Assembly (NCBI GenBank): GCA_030267565.1
Contig: BRXU01000001.1
Coordinates: 2,046,001 to 2,110,000 of the forward strand
From: Pleodorina starrii
Lineage: Eukaryota > Chlorophyta > Chlorophyceae > Chlamydomonadales > Volvocaceae
Direction of reading: 5' to 3'
Length of the DNA: 64,000 bases
Under the pieces are notes generated by a model, which was given only the letters and a program-made list of their open reading frames with translations, made no database searches and had not been told where the DNA came from. Shown here one piece after another: positions 9,701 to 21,766 of this stretch. How positions within the stretch are numbered: the first letter of the stretch is position 1; every line of letters begins with the position of its first letter. Both the position numbers and the translations under genes were made by a program.

Positions 9701-12700
9701 GGGTCGGATCTCGAATGGCGCTCCGGGCGGCGGCTGGCGGGCAGGCGGAGCAGGCCAGAGCGCGCCTACGCCCTACCCGCGCCTGTTGTTTTGGCTGGCA
9801 CAAACGCAAACGCTAGCGCCACCGCAAACGCCGCCGCACACCGCCGATGCCAACACCCACGCTAGCGCCGCCGCAAACGCCACCGCAAACCGCCGATGCC
9901 GATGCCAACACACGGAACACCCGGACCTCCGCCGGCCGCGCAGGAGAGCGGCATGACCCAGCTGGACAAGGGCCTGCGCTCCCTCAGCCGCGAGCTGTCG
10001 GAGCGCACCGGCCAGCTCAAGCAGCTCATCCGCAACAACTTCGAGCGCTTCATAAACTGCAAGGACGCCATCGAAGACATCCACGCAAAGATGCGCAAGA
10101 CGCTCGTGCGCGGGGGCGGGAGCGGAGCAGGAGCAGGAGGCGGTGGGGCAGGAGGAGGAGGCGCGGGCGGCGTGGCGCCGCCGCTGCCTGCTGGCTCCGG
10201 GCCAGCGGGAGCGGCGGCGGCGGCGCAGCAGCAGCAGCAGCAACAGGTCGTCGCGACGGAGAGGGTCTTCCGGTCCCTGGAGCAGGTGCGGTGACGACTC
10301 TTTAAGGAGGGGGTGTATATGTGTGCAATGGGGAAGGAAGTGCCAGTTGGGGTGCCAGACGATTGTGGGGGCGGAGGCGCGTCACGGGTTGCCCTGAGCT
10401 CCTGAGTCCTGACCCCACGGGACCCGACGCGCGCGCGGGCTTCAGCCGGCCGAATCGCCACTTCCCGGAGGCACTGCGCCTGCGCCTGCTCCTGCGCTAC
10501 CCTTCTCCGTCATCTGATCAGCAAGCACTTCCCCTTGCTGCACCTTCCCTTCGTGCGGCCCCCCCTTCCGCGCTGGCCGGATTCTTCTGATACGTTACCG
10601 TTCACGGGCCGCTGTCTATACGCGGATAACCCCCGCGCGGGCCCCAGCTTCGGTGCACACAATTACGCCACGTCCGACCACCCCGCACCACCGTAAAACT
10701 CCAGCTGCGCCTTGGAAGCAGCTAAGCACGCTTTCATACACACGCACGCCGCGCGCGCGCCCGCGCCCGCCTGGCGCCTGTCGCATGCTTGCCACGGTGG
10801 GGCCCTGCAGGTTGAGACTGCGGCGCGGCGCACGTTCGGCCCCATCCTGGACCGCGCCGCCAAGGCCGACCGCATCCGGGCGGTGGCCAGTCTGCTGCAG
10901 CGCTTCGACCACCTCTTCGCGGCGCCGCAGCGCGTCATGGAGCTGGCCGGCAGGGGCGAGCTGGAGCAGGTGGGCAGACCCGGGGGTCGGTGGGTACAGG
11001 ACAGACCCGTGGGTCGGTGGGTACAGGACAGACCCGTGGGTCGGTGGGTACAGGACAGACCCGTGGGTCGGTGGGTACAGGACAGACCCGTGGGTCGGTG
11101 GGCATGCGGCAGACCCGTGGGTCGGTGCGCATGCGGCAGACCCGTGGGTCGGTGGGCACGCACGCGGCATACCCGTGGGTTGGTGGCCACGCGGCAGACC
11201 CGTGGGTCGGTGGGCATGCGGCAGACCCGTGGGTCGGTGGGTGCAGGACAGACAGACCCGTGGGTCTGTTTCCATTCACATTCTTTTATACGGTAGGCAC
11301 TACCGGTCTGCGGAGGCTGAACCGTGTTTAAGGCGGGCCCATTGGGGCTTTATGGTCTCGGCCTGGGAAGGTTCGTCGTGTCACGTTTTGGCGGCTGATC
11401 GAGAGCTGCCGTACCGTACGGCATCCACCTGGGCCGGTACCCAAGCGCCCCGCGCGCGTCCTCGCACTGCCTGGTCCCCTCCTGCTGGCCGCCTCCCGTC
11501 CCCTGCTGTGTCAGGTTGTCCGCGAGTACAAGCGCGCCAACATGCTCATCAGGCCCACCCCCACCACGGCGCGCGTGTGGGTCAGCCTGTACGCGGAGAT
11601 CGAAAAGGTGCGCTGCTGCCGCTGCTGCTGCTCCTGCTGCTGCTGGCTGTCTTCCGCTAGCAGTCTTCTGCGGGTGATTGTGGCTGCCGTCGATGGTGGC
11701 GCACAGCACGGGATCTTAGGTTCCAGGCCTTCTTTCTGTCCCTGATGCGGCGGGGCAACAGCCCCGACCGGCGCACTTCCTTTGGCAAGCATCAGCTCAG
11801 CTTGCCTCCCTGGTCCTCTCGGAATGGCTCGGTTTGCTCGCTCAATTCGTGTCCCTCGCCCTCTGGCTTGCTTTGCTTCCTTCGCTTCCTTTGCTCCGCT
11901 CGTTTCCTTCACTTCCTTCGCTTCCTTCGTATCCTTGCCTCGCAGCGCGTCACTGAGGTGTACCTGGCGGTCAAGCAGCTGGTTACGGAGCCGCCGCCCG
12001 AGGACCGACCCATGGGTCAGGACGGCCCCGTGGCGCTCTTTGGCGTCGCCGTGCCGCCCGCCACGGCGCCGTCCGTCGGCTCGGCGGCGGCGGCCTCTCG
12101 CGACGACACGTCGCGGCAGCGGCTGTCCCTGCTGCCCGACTACCTCCTCTTCCTCGCGCTTGTACGGCAGGTGAGTGAGTGAGGAGCTGGGCCTGCTGCC
12201 TGCTGTACAGACAAGGGCACCATCAGGGTTTACGTAACACATATGGGCATATATACGGCTCTCGTTGCCCCATGGATAATCGTCCATCGTCCTATTTTTA
12301 TTCCCCGCCCTTCCCCTAGTCTGTCATACCGGTACTCTTATCCCGCCGTCTCCGTGCCTCCGCTGCGGTATACTTGTTTTTCTTACCCCCCCCACCACCA
12401 CTACCACACACACCACCACCACCACCATCCGCCACCTCCCTGGCTCGACACACGACAGGAGCGGCTGCCGGCGGCCCGCGAGGAGGACGCCATGCGGCTG
12501 TACGTCAGCAGGCTGGAGACGCACGTGGTGGCCCGGATGCAGGTGGGAGATCTGGAGATCTGGAGGAGGGGAGGCAGGGAAGGAAGGGGATGGTGAAATG
12601 GAGTCGTGGGGGCACGGCCGCCCGGCCAGCTGCAGCTCGTATTTCTTTCCCCCGACCGGCATTCTGATAAAACTTCGATATGGCCGCTTTTCCACCACTA

Positions 12701-15700
12701 CGCTACGCTACGGTACGGTACGCTCCTGCATTACGTCAGTGATAGCCCGCCTGCCTTGCCTCCCTCCCTGGACTGACTGATGTACACACGGTACCCTACC
12801 TCGGTACATTACCCCGGCCACCACCCGGCAGGATTGCGACAAGCAGCACACGGAGCGGCTGGGGCAACTGGTGAGCGCCTGGATGCGCTCCGCAGCCGGC
12901 GGGGGGAGTGGCGCCGCCGCTGGCACTGGCACCGCCGCCAGCGGCGCCGCCGCATCCGCGGCCGCGGCGGCGCTGCGGGCAGCGGCCAGCGGCATCGCGT
13001 CCCTGCAGGCGTCTTTCACGGCCCTGCCGCGGCTGGATGCGCCAGCGGCCGCCGGCGCCGGCGCGGGCGGGATTGGGCCAACGGGCGACAGCCGGGGCAA
13101 GGCGCAGCGGGGCGGCGGCGAGGGGGAGGAGAGCGGGGGCAGGGGAGCTGACGGGGAGGAGGGCGGCGGCGGCGGCGACGGCGGCTCGGATGGGGAGGTG
13201 GATGATCTGGACGACGAGGGGGAGGCGGCGGAGGCGGCGTTCCTGCTGTGGCATGGCGGCGCCCTGGTTTCGGCGCCGGCGTCCGCGTTCATGGGCGGCC
13301 ATACGGCAAACCTGCCGTACCACATCCGGACGGAGCTCCGGCGCCTGGTGCAGGAGCCCGGGGGGCCGTACGGCAACCTGGGGGGCGAAGTGGGTGGCGG
13401 CTTGCAGGCTGACGGCGGCGGTGGCGGCGCGGCGGAGCCGCTGCCGTCGTCTGCGCATGCGCCGGAGCCGGCGCTGACGCCGGCGCAGCGGCAGTGGGTG
13501 TCGTACGTGTGCTCGGTTTCGGCGCTGCTTCTGTGGAGTCTGCCGGGGCTGTGGGCCACGTGCAACAGCCCCAAGTACGGCAATAACGCCGACCTGAACG
13601 ACGAGGCCAGGGAGGGGCTGCAGCGCGGGCCATCGCTGGCGAGACGCCTGGTCGAATCGTTGTGTACCAAGTACGCGGCACGCCTCAGGTACGGTAGGGT
13701 GATCATACCGGTAAGAAAAGACACCCGCATTGTAGACACCCGCATCGGAGAGAACAAGGGAAACAAGATACCCTAGATTCAGGCACCGGGCCCACAATCG
13801 ATACATTCAGGTACTGTACTGCTCACAATCGGTAGGCTGCGGTACCATCTTTACGACCTTCCAACGACCTGCGCCCGCTGACCCGCACCCGCACCCACAC
13901 CCGCACTCGTGCGCAGGCGGGCGGCGCAGTCGCTGGCGCGGGCGGGCCCTATGCAGCCGGGGTTGGCGCTGATCATCAAGGTGAGCTGCGGGGCGCTGCC
14001 GGTGGGGTTGGGGTGCTGTGCTGGATGCTGGGCTGGCGCTGCTGCGCTGGGGCCGGGCGGGTAGGGCTTCGTTGGGACGCGCCCCCAAGGCCCCACAACC
14101 CCAGGTCCAGATCCAGGTCCAGATCCAGATCCAGATCCAGGTCCAGATCCAGGTCCAGATCCAGGTCCAGATTCAGGTCCAGATCCAGGTCCAGGTCCAG
14201 GTCCAGATCCAGATCCAGGTCCAGGTCCAGGTCCAGGTCCAGGTCCAGGTCCAGGTCCAGATCCAGGCGTTGTGTCTCTAGGGGCCACTGCACACAATCA
14301 GTCAATCACGCGATGCGCAGCAACCGTGTCCCTCTTCCACCACCGCGAGGCAAAGCGGAGCGGACAGCGCTGCGCAGAGCACCGCAGAGCAGCGCGCCTG
14401 GGGGGAACCACGCGCGCGCGTCCCTGCCGCCGCTCCCTAAGACCCGCACCCCCAACCCGACCTGATACCTTACAAGCCACAATCTAATCCAAACCCCAAC
14501 CCATCCCGTCCCAACCCGTCCCATCCGCAACGCCCCCTTCCTTCCCTTTCCGCCCTTCCCCGCATCTCCCGCCTCCTCCCCCCTCTCCCTCCTCTCCCCC
14601 CTCTCCCCCCTCTCCCTCCTACACACACACCCCACGGCGGAGCTGCCCAGGACGGCTGCCACGTGTGGTCCTGTCTTCGCCGGGTGGGCATCGGCGGCCG
14701 CCCGCTGACCGGGTTGCGCGGTGCGGTGCTGGCGGCTCTGGGTGCCTGGGTGCGGGGGCTGTCCGACCACCTGGCTGAACTGCCACAGCTGCTGTTTGGA
14801 GCGGACGACTTCCGGTGGGCTGGTATAAAGAGAAATCGGGGGGGGGTTGGGCTGGGGTTGTATTGACCGGGGTTGGGATGAGACGGGGTGGGTTGGGGGT
14901 TGGGGTGGGGTGGGTTGACCGGGGTTGGGTTGAGACGGGATAGGTTGGGGGTTGGGTTGGGTTGGGTTGACCGGGGTTGGGTTGAGACGGGATGGGTTGG
15001 GGGTTGGGTTGGGTTGGGTTGACCGGGGTTGGGTTGAGACGGGATGGGTTGGGGGTTGGGTTGGATTGTGGCTTGTATGGTTTCAGGTCGGGTTGGGGGG
15101 TGCGGGTCTGGGGAGCGGACGACTTCCGGTGGGGCGTGAAGGAGAATATACCTCCGGAGGGGGGGCGTGAGATCGTAAGGGAAGTCGAGATGAGGCGGTC
15201 GGGGGCCGGGACGCGGACGGCTCCCGAGGCTCGGGCTGTGCAGCGGCAGCACAGCATGTGGCTTGGGTTCAGGCTGAGGTTCGGGCTCGAGCTGGGTTTA
15301 GGGCTAGGCTGGCCTAGGCTATAGGCTACAGGCTTTGCGGGCCCTAACATGCGACACTCTGCCCTCTGTTGTCTGTGCATGTGCGTGCGTGTGTGTTTTG
15401 GAGCCTTCGTGCGGTGGTCTTCTCTTCTCTGCCACCCTTGCCGCTGTGTGCCTGGTTGCCTGGCGGCCGGGGCCGTGTAGTCTTTGGTCGCCGGTGGCCC
15501 CGAAACCAAAGCAACACCACCCTCGCCACCGCCAGCACCACCGCCAGCAACCACACCCGTCTGGCCATCCCCACGCCCCTCTCTTTGGCCCAACTGTGCT
15601 ACCAGTATCTGGCCCCGAAACCAAATCCCCGCCTCCTGTGACTCGTCGCTCCCCCCTCTCCCTCTCCTCTCCAGGGCTTCTTACTTCATTCTTGCAAATC

Positions 15701-18700
15701 CACTCTTCAAATCCCCTCTTCTCCCGCCCTCCCGCAGTCTGGACCTCTTGGCGGCGGACCAGCAGCCGGTCACCTCACTGCCGCGCAGGCTGGAGGTGGG
15801 TGGCTGGTTGGTTGCCGCAACCCTAAAACATGGATGCCTTGCACCACCCTCAGTACCCCCGCAGTACGGTACCCCGCAGTACTCCTGCCCTGCCCCCTCG
15901 CCAGCACCAACGTGCAATGGCGCTGTGCACTCTCTCCTCACATCCCCCCGTCCCCGACCCGCCCCGTCCCGCCCAAATTGATTCAAAATCAAAAATCATA
16001 TAATAAAATTGTTTTTGTCCCGCCCCGCCCCGCCCCGTCAGGAGGAGCTGGGCGTGGTGCTGCTGCACTATCAGTGGCCGCTGGCGGCGGTGGTGGAGGC
16101 GGCGGGGGGCGCGGGCGAGGTGCCGGCGGACGCCAGCTGGCGGCCAGTGCAGGTCGGTGGAACGGAATACGGGAATACAGGAATACGGAACGAAGTGCCG
16201 AGTACAGCGCCACACACACTGTCTGAGAGAAAGAACGCGCCTGTCGTGTTGATTCTTCATCAGCTCTTGTCTTTGATTCTTCATTCGTCCGCTGTCTCTG
16301 TTTGTGACGGCCCTCTCATCTCCCAACGGGCGGCCCCCGCCCCCCCCCCTCCCCCTCTCTCTCTCACGTGTGCTGCTCACAGGGTTCCGTGTTCGCGTGT
16401 TTCTCGCTGCTAAGTGAGGCACTGGCCGAGTACGCCAGGAGCCTGTACGGCAGCCACCTCGACGGAAGGAGCAGCCTCAGGAGCAAGGCCAGCGGCAGGC
16501 ATGTGTGTGTGGGTGTGTACGGCGCAGCCACAGGTGCCTCGGCCCTGCGCGCCGCGTGATGGCGGTCGGCGGTCGCTTGCGTGCGGCGGCGGTATGCGGC
16601 ATTGCAGCCCTGTTGTGTAAAACCCAATCAGGCGGGGCCCACCCCCATTCCTGTGGGCCTATCCAGCCTACCTCCCGCGTTACAACATTCTCCTTTTTCC
16701 CTCCTTGCGCCATCCGCCGCTCCGCCTCCCGCCGCCCGTTCGCTCACGTCGCCTCCACCCCTCCGCTGCGGTGTGTCTTTTGTTTACTACCGCCCGCCAC
16801 CCACACGCCACCCACACGTCACGCCACCCTCAGCACCGAGCTCGAGTCAACCAGCAGCGTTGCGTCGGTCGCGGGAGGCCCCACACCCACGACGCCGCGG
16901 CAGCCCGGATCCGGCCACCGCCCGAGCCTTGCCGGCCGCGCCAGCAGCGGCGCCGCCGTCGCCGCCGCAGGCGGCAGGCCCGTGCGGATTACGGACGGCG
17001 GCGCGTCGGATGCCGGCGGCGCCGCCGAGAATGGTGGGCCGACCCGCGGGTCGCTGTGGTCCGCCGGCGGCGGATTCGGCGGCGGCGGCGGCGGCAGCGA
17101 CGACGTGCGCGTGCTGCTGGTGATTGGCAACTCGGCGGTCATCCGCACGCGCGTCATGCCGGGCGTCGTGGAGCGATACCGTAGGCTGCTTGCACGTGAG
17201 TGAGCGAGGGCGGCGACACGAGAGCGGGGTGGTGGTGATGGTCGGGGGGCGGTGGCGGGGGGGAGGGCAGAAATGGAACCAAACGAAGCGGAGCGGAGCG
17301 GTGACAAGCCAGAACGGGGGCCGGGGCTGGTGGGCTGGGCGGGCTGGCGCGACGAGCGTCCCAGGGCCGGGCGCGGAGGTCGGAGGTCGCCTGGGAGGGG
17401 TGACGGAGGGGTCGGGGGGCGACAGAGGGGTCGTCACCTACATATCTAGGGGCTTCAAGCCTGCGCAGCGTGCCTTGCCTTGCCGCCTCATGGCTCCTCC
17501 CGTCGAGCCCGGTGGGCGGCTTTATGGGCCCTCTGCATGCAAGCGCCCGCGCGCCAGCGGCGCCAGCAGCAGCAAATCCGGGCCCCGCCCCGCCTCACCA
17601 CGTCCTCTTATCTTATCCCCCTGCTCCCTATCACGACGCACCCAAGGCACCTTGAGCACCTCTACAGCTGCGGCAGCCGTGCACGCCACGCGAGTCGCGG
17701 TCGCGCTCACACCCAACCTGCGCGTGAGCCGGGACTCGCCCCTCCCTCCACGCCTGACCTGCGCCAAACGCTGCGCCGCGCCCGTGCCATCGCCGTCGCC
17801 GTTGCCGCTGCCGCCCCGCAGCCACCCCCGACGCTGCCTCCACCTGCCAGCGGCGCCTCCGTGAGCTGACCTCGGGCATGCGACGCTCCAACGAGGCCCT
17901 CGGCTCCACCTACCTGGAGCGCAAGGAAGCCGACGTGCAGGCCGCGGTGGAAGCGTACATGCAGGAGGCAACGGCGCCGCTGCTGCCGGCGGCGGCGGCG
18001 GCCGCGGCGGCTGGCGCCGGCGGCGCGTCGGCAGGGGCGGCGCCGAAGCGCAGCGCCCGGACGGGAACGGGGGCAGCAGCAACGGCGGCAGTTGCAGGGC
18101 GGGGCTTGTTGGCCGGTCCGTCGGGTCCCAGCGCCGGTTGCTGCTCACTGCTGCAGCTGTTGACGGCGATTCATAACGAGGCGCTCGCCTACTCACCCAG
18201 TGAGTGGCCCCTGCCGCTGCTGCTGCTGCTGCTGCTGCTGCTACTGCTCCCTCTGCTGTTGCCGTTGCCGTTGTCCTGCCCTTCTCTCCTTGTCTCCTCC
18301 TCTCCTCCTCTCCTTCTCTCTTCCGCTCCTTCTCTCCTTCTCTCCGCTGCCGTAAGCGTCCCCGGAACGAGGCAGCTCTCTCCCCTCCCCGACCCCTCTG
18401 GTCCCATCCACCACCACCGCCGCCGCCGACCGATTGCCTCAACAGGCAACCTGCGCTCCTTCATGGAGGCGCTGGCGGAGCGGCTGGTGGCGGAGCTGGC
18501 GCCCGCCTGCGCCCGCCTGGCCGCCGCCACCGCCTCCGCCTCCGCCGCCAGTGTTGAGCAGTTGGTGCAGGTGTGGGCCGACCTGCGCTTTCTGACGGCG
18601 GCGTTGCGGCCGCTGCTCTCGGAGGAGCTTGGGGAGGACCTGGAGGAAGCCAAGGTGGGGGTCAATTTTGGTGGGTTTCATTTCTTAGAGTTTGTTGGGG

Positions 18701-19639
18701 GAAGAGAAGAGGGGAGGGACGGAGGGCGGGGGCCGGGCAGGCCCGTTGGAAGGCCAGGCCGAGGAGGGGAGGGGCGATTTAGGAGGGGTTAGCGTGTCGG
18801 GCATGTGGGGGTGGCGTTTTGGCTGGCTTTGAGCGTCCCAGCCGGTCTGGCTTTGGCCGAGCGCTCCGTACACGCAGCTGAAAGGCGCGGCCTTTCATCT
18901 ATACTGTACCGGTAACAGCATCTAGCCCCGCGCCGCGGCCCGGCGCGCCGCGGGCGCTCTTGTCCGGATTACGGTCCGGCCGTGTTGCCGCTGAAACGTG
19001 TTTGGGGGACGCCCGCCAGGCAGCCAGCCGCCTGTGTGTCCCGCAATACCGTACGTCACGATACAATACCATGCGAGGTAGTGCTAGGCAAAAATCCGAG
19101 GCGATACGAGGCGATAAAATCAGACGTGCTGTTGAGGCTATACCGAGACGAGACGTTATGACATACGAGGCGAGCGAGACGATGCATGCGCGCAGGTGGA
19201 TGTCGGCGGCGCGATCGCCGCGCGGCAGCGGGCGCGCCGCTACCGGCCCGCGTCGGCGCCCGCCGCCGCGCTGGCGGACCTCCTCGACGGCGAGGCGGTC
19301 AGCGAGGCGCTCGAGGAGCTGCTCGCATCTGATGTGGACTCCTGGATGAGACTCCACGCGCTCAACGTGCGGTGCTTCGCAGCTGCCACGACACCGGCGG
19401 CGCCGGCGGTTGCCGCCATCAACCCGGCTTCGACCGCTGGTGGGGCCGGAGCGAAGGGCGCGCGGGGCACGGGGCCGGAGGCGTCGTCGTCATCGGCGGC
19501 GGCGGCGTCTTCGCCGACGGGGAGCAGGCGAGAGGCGGGCGGCGCTGGTGATGGGGCTGGGCGGAGGCAGCTGTCGCCGCGGCGCGAGGCGGGGCGGGCG
19601 GGCTCCCGGGCTGGCGCCACTGCGCGCGGGGCGGCTTAA
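6777..19639 (+). CDS. SEC5: Exocyst complex subunit SEC5 (EXOC2), 19 exons
   Basis: Exons by splice consensus and phase: 6777-7394, 7904-7972, 8491-8631, 9271-9327, 9944-10285, 10811-10969, 11515-11607, 11946-12170, 12459-12542, 12832-13688, 13917-13980, 14651-14814, 15738-15795, 16042-16152, 16383-about 16504, 16834-17195, 17822-18199, 18446-18654, 19196-19639. They total about 1518 residues, longer than plant SEC5. Plant-SEC5 blocks appear in order: an acidic, basic-patterned N-terminus; DPLGRGVIDPVTL; FDPEAYLATFHS; the helix RQL-type NNFERFINCKDAIEDI; RAVASLLQRFDHLF; VVREYKRANMLI; VRVLLVIGNSAVIRTRVMPG; LRFLTAALRPLLSEEL; and the C-terminal SWMRLHALNVRCFAA. SEC5 is a rod subunit of the octameric exocyst, which tethers secretory vesicles to the plasma membrane. 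The extra length is Ala/Gly-rich insertions, mainly in exon 10. The donor of exon 15 lies in a GT repeat and is uncertain. Confidence 0.88.
9328..9475 (+). repeat. GGGT microsatellite starting at a splice donor
   Basis: Two tracts of GGTG/GGGT units (about 9328-9366 and 9419-9470) lie in intron 4 of SEC5. The first begins with the intron's own GTGGGT donor. Confidence 0.85.
10589..10635 (+). repeat. Copy of a roughly 45-bp dispersed intronic motif
   Basis: Begins GATACGTTACCGTTCACGGG and ends near GCGGATAACCCCC, within intron 5 of SEC5. It matches related segments at 22159, 26622 and 44308 with a few substitutions and short indels. Confidence 0.6.
10972..11268 (+). repeat. 27-bp minisatellite in SEC5 intron 6
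   Basis: About ten copies of a 27-base unit built on GACCCGTGGGTCGGTGGG. Two sub-types alternate (TACAGGACA versus CATGCGGCA). The array starts within a few bases of the exon 6 donor at 10970. Confidence 0.9.
14100..14270 (+). repeat. CCAGAT/CCAGGT hexamer array
   Basis: Roughly 28 tandem hexamers alternate between CCAGAT and CCAGGT in intron 11 of SEC5. The pattern explains the Arg-Ser and Asp-Leu dipeptide frames on the two strands. Confidence 0.92.
14850..15080 (+). repeat. GGGTTG-rich tandem array in SEC5 intron 12
   Basis: About four imperfect copies of a roughly 50-65 base unit containing GACCGGGGTTGGGTTGAGAC. The array lies between two copies of the exon 12 splice-donor segment (14798-14819 and 15112-15133). 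Confidence 0.85.
15087..15128 (+). other. Possible in-frame cassette exon of SEC5
   Basis: A 42-base segment is bounded by a TTTCAG acceptor and a GTGGGG donor. Its last bases duplicate the end of exon 12 (GGAGCGGACGACTTCCG). It starts and ends in the same phase as the exon 12/13 junction and has no stop, so inclusion would add 14 residues ending in GADDFR. Confidence 0.4.
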
Positions 19640-20506
19640 GGGGCGGCTTGGGGGGGAGGGGGCGAAGGACCCTGGTGAGTGAGGAGGGGACCTGTGCAGG
19701 CGCCCGTCCCGGTAGGCTACCGGGGGGTAAGGCTGGGATGAGTCGGGGAGTCGACTGACGGACTGACGGACTGACTGACTCGCGCGACTGAGAGAGCGTT
19801 GGGCTGAAACCGCTGCCGCTGCTGCTGCTGCTGCTGCTGCCACAAGAGTTCAACGCGATCGAGGTTGGAACCAACGCAGCGTGTGTCCAGCAGGGTGCGT
19901 GTGCTCACCACCCAAGTGCATACGGTAGGGCGGGGACTTGCGGCCACGTGTGTGCTGTGTGCATGTGCATGTGTGTGTTTGTGTGCGCGTGTGCGTGTGC
20001 TCACCGCCCAGCTAAAAGGCGGCGCATGGGGGGGGCGACGGGGGACGTGGCGGCCGAGTGTTTCATTTCATGAGTTGGAGCGTGCCTTGCATGTGGGGGG
20101 CTGCTGGGTGCCCTCCTAGGCATCCCCAGGCTAGGGGGCAGAGGCGGCGCGGAGGGCGATTTAGAAACCGAGGACGCGACGTCGGCGGCTGCGGCTGCTC
20201 CGACGGCGCACTGGCGGTGGGGTCTGGCTCCGCTGCAGCGGCTGCCGAGGGCGCCTCGCCCGGGCGAGAGAGGAACCACCGGTTATGTACCGAGAACTCC
20301 CGAGAGGGAAGGTCGCCCGTGGCTGGCGGCGGTGGTGTGCTGCCTCCTGCTGCAAGGCCTGCTGGCCAGATGCGAGAGCTGTGCGTGTATGCGCGTGTGT
20401 GTTTGCGTGTGTAGAGCGCTTGTACTAGGGTGAGGGATGCTGGGTTTCGGGCGCCAAACGAGGCTACAAGGGCCTTGAACAACGGCGCCTTAAACAGCGG
20501 CACAGG
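19640..20506. other. Intergenic stretch after SEC5
   Basis: It holds the SEC5 3' end, a GACTGACGGACTGACTGACT micro-repeat near 19755, a (CTG)n tract near 19820 and GT-rich tracts (19950-20000, 20385-20415). No TGTAA signal was found close to the SEC5 stop, and no gene is supported. Confidence 0.5.
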
Positions 20507-20639
20507 TTGAGCACATCGTGTGCACGGTGTACCGGTGGGTGTGTTGGCGGGGGGATTGTCGCCTGGGTTTGTGGCTCTGCAGCGGCGCCAACCACGGTCG
20601 CGTTGGCGACGGTGCAGGAGCCGTTGCCACCTTTGGGTC

Positions 20640-21126
20640 TTGGGGGCGCCCGATGCTCGACCGGATCAACAACAACGCCCCGTGTCGGTGCTCGGTTCCG
20701 TGCACGCATGCGTGTACCCATGTGGCCATAGGGCGCCCGGAGAGCGGTCACGGCCTCGGACAGTTGGCACCCAGGTGCGGCGTTGCTGCACTGCGGTAGC
20801 ACCGGGGCCCACAGGTGGGTCGTGGTGGGTCGTGACGAGCCGTGCAAGGGCGTCCGACGCGCCCGTAGACGTGGTCCATAGAAGATACCGGTAGGACCAC
20901 ACCCACCGCTCACCGTTACCACCTTGTCCTCATTCGTTACATTTATTAACGCTAAATAAAGCCCCAGCGGCGATGCCACCAGAGCCGAGTCTCGAAAGAC
21001 CGCTAACAACGAACACCCAACAACCCTTCGCCGCCCCGCTGATCGGCTTGGCGATAACCCGGTCAGCCGGTCTCCCCGCTGATCGGCTCGACCTCTACTC
21101 GTCCTCCAAACCACACAAAACCCCAT
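20640..21126 (-). pseudogene. Open frame in unit A, broken in unit B (possible gene remnant)
   Basis: The minus frame from 21126 stays open past 20464 in unit A and includes NVTNEDKVVTVSGGCGPTGI. The matching part of unit B (about 25030-25620) reads NVTNEDKKVTVNGGCGPTGI, then hits stops and a one-base deletion (CCTCGACAG against CCTCGGACAG). The family is not recognised. It may be a decayed gene or chance. Confidence 0.25.
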
Positions 21127-21682
21127 TTTTATGTTGGACCAGTGGCCGGCCGTGACCTAGGCTCTCAACCACCGGGCGGTTCAGACCCGGTGTCCGAAGG
21201 ACGCGCCGCGCGGGGTGGGAGAGGCGGGAACAAAAGCATGAACCCAAGTCACAACACGGCGAATACCATACCTAGACGATATCGTCGCGTTCGAGTAAAT
21301 AATTATTTCGAAAAATCTTGCAAGGTCGCGCAGTTTTAAATATTCTAGAGAACATCCCTAGATGTCAGAAGTACGACAAGGAGATACATTAACTACTTCG
21401 TCCAAGAACCCGCCTTCTCGTACCGAGAAGCCTACGCGTATCCCCAAACTCGGGGGCACATCACGACATCAGGGGTAGGTACCGCATAACACAACACGAA
21501 ACGTGCCGGTACCTTCCAGGCCCCGGAAGCCGTCAGGCCCCAGGAGGCCGAGGCGGACGGCTCATCGGTGCAAGGAGGGAGGTGTCAACGCCGTACAAGT
21601 ACGGCATGCATTCATTGGTGCTCGTGCTTGTGAACGTCCATGCCTGACGAGGGCTTCTGCCGCCTTTGCGCCGCCTCGTTGG

Positions 21683-21687
21683 TTACA
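21683..21687 (-). terminator. TGTAA poly(A) signal, CAP gene A
   Basis: Minus-strand TGTAA lies about 80 bases past the predicted stop at 21767. The same spacing is kept in unit B. Confidence 0.6.
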
Positions 21688-21766
21688 CTGGTAGGTAGTC
21701 CAACCGCTTGGGTGCACGGCCACTGTCACTGCCACTGCACGGCCCGAGCCCTTCCAACCGTTTTCC

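Noticed and set aside
10972..11268. CRISPR-like array of 27-bp repeats
   Set aside because: The units are contiguous with no unique spacers, lie in a eukaryotic intron and are a minisatellite.
14013..14465. Arg-Ser dipeptide protein resembling an SR protein
   Set aside because: It is a translation of the CCAGAT/CCAGGT array in a SEC5 intron.
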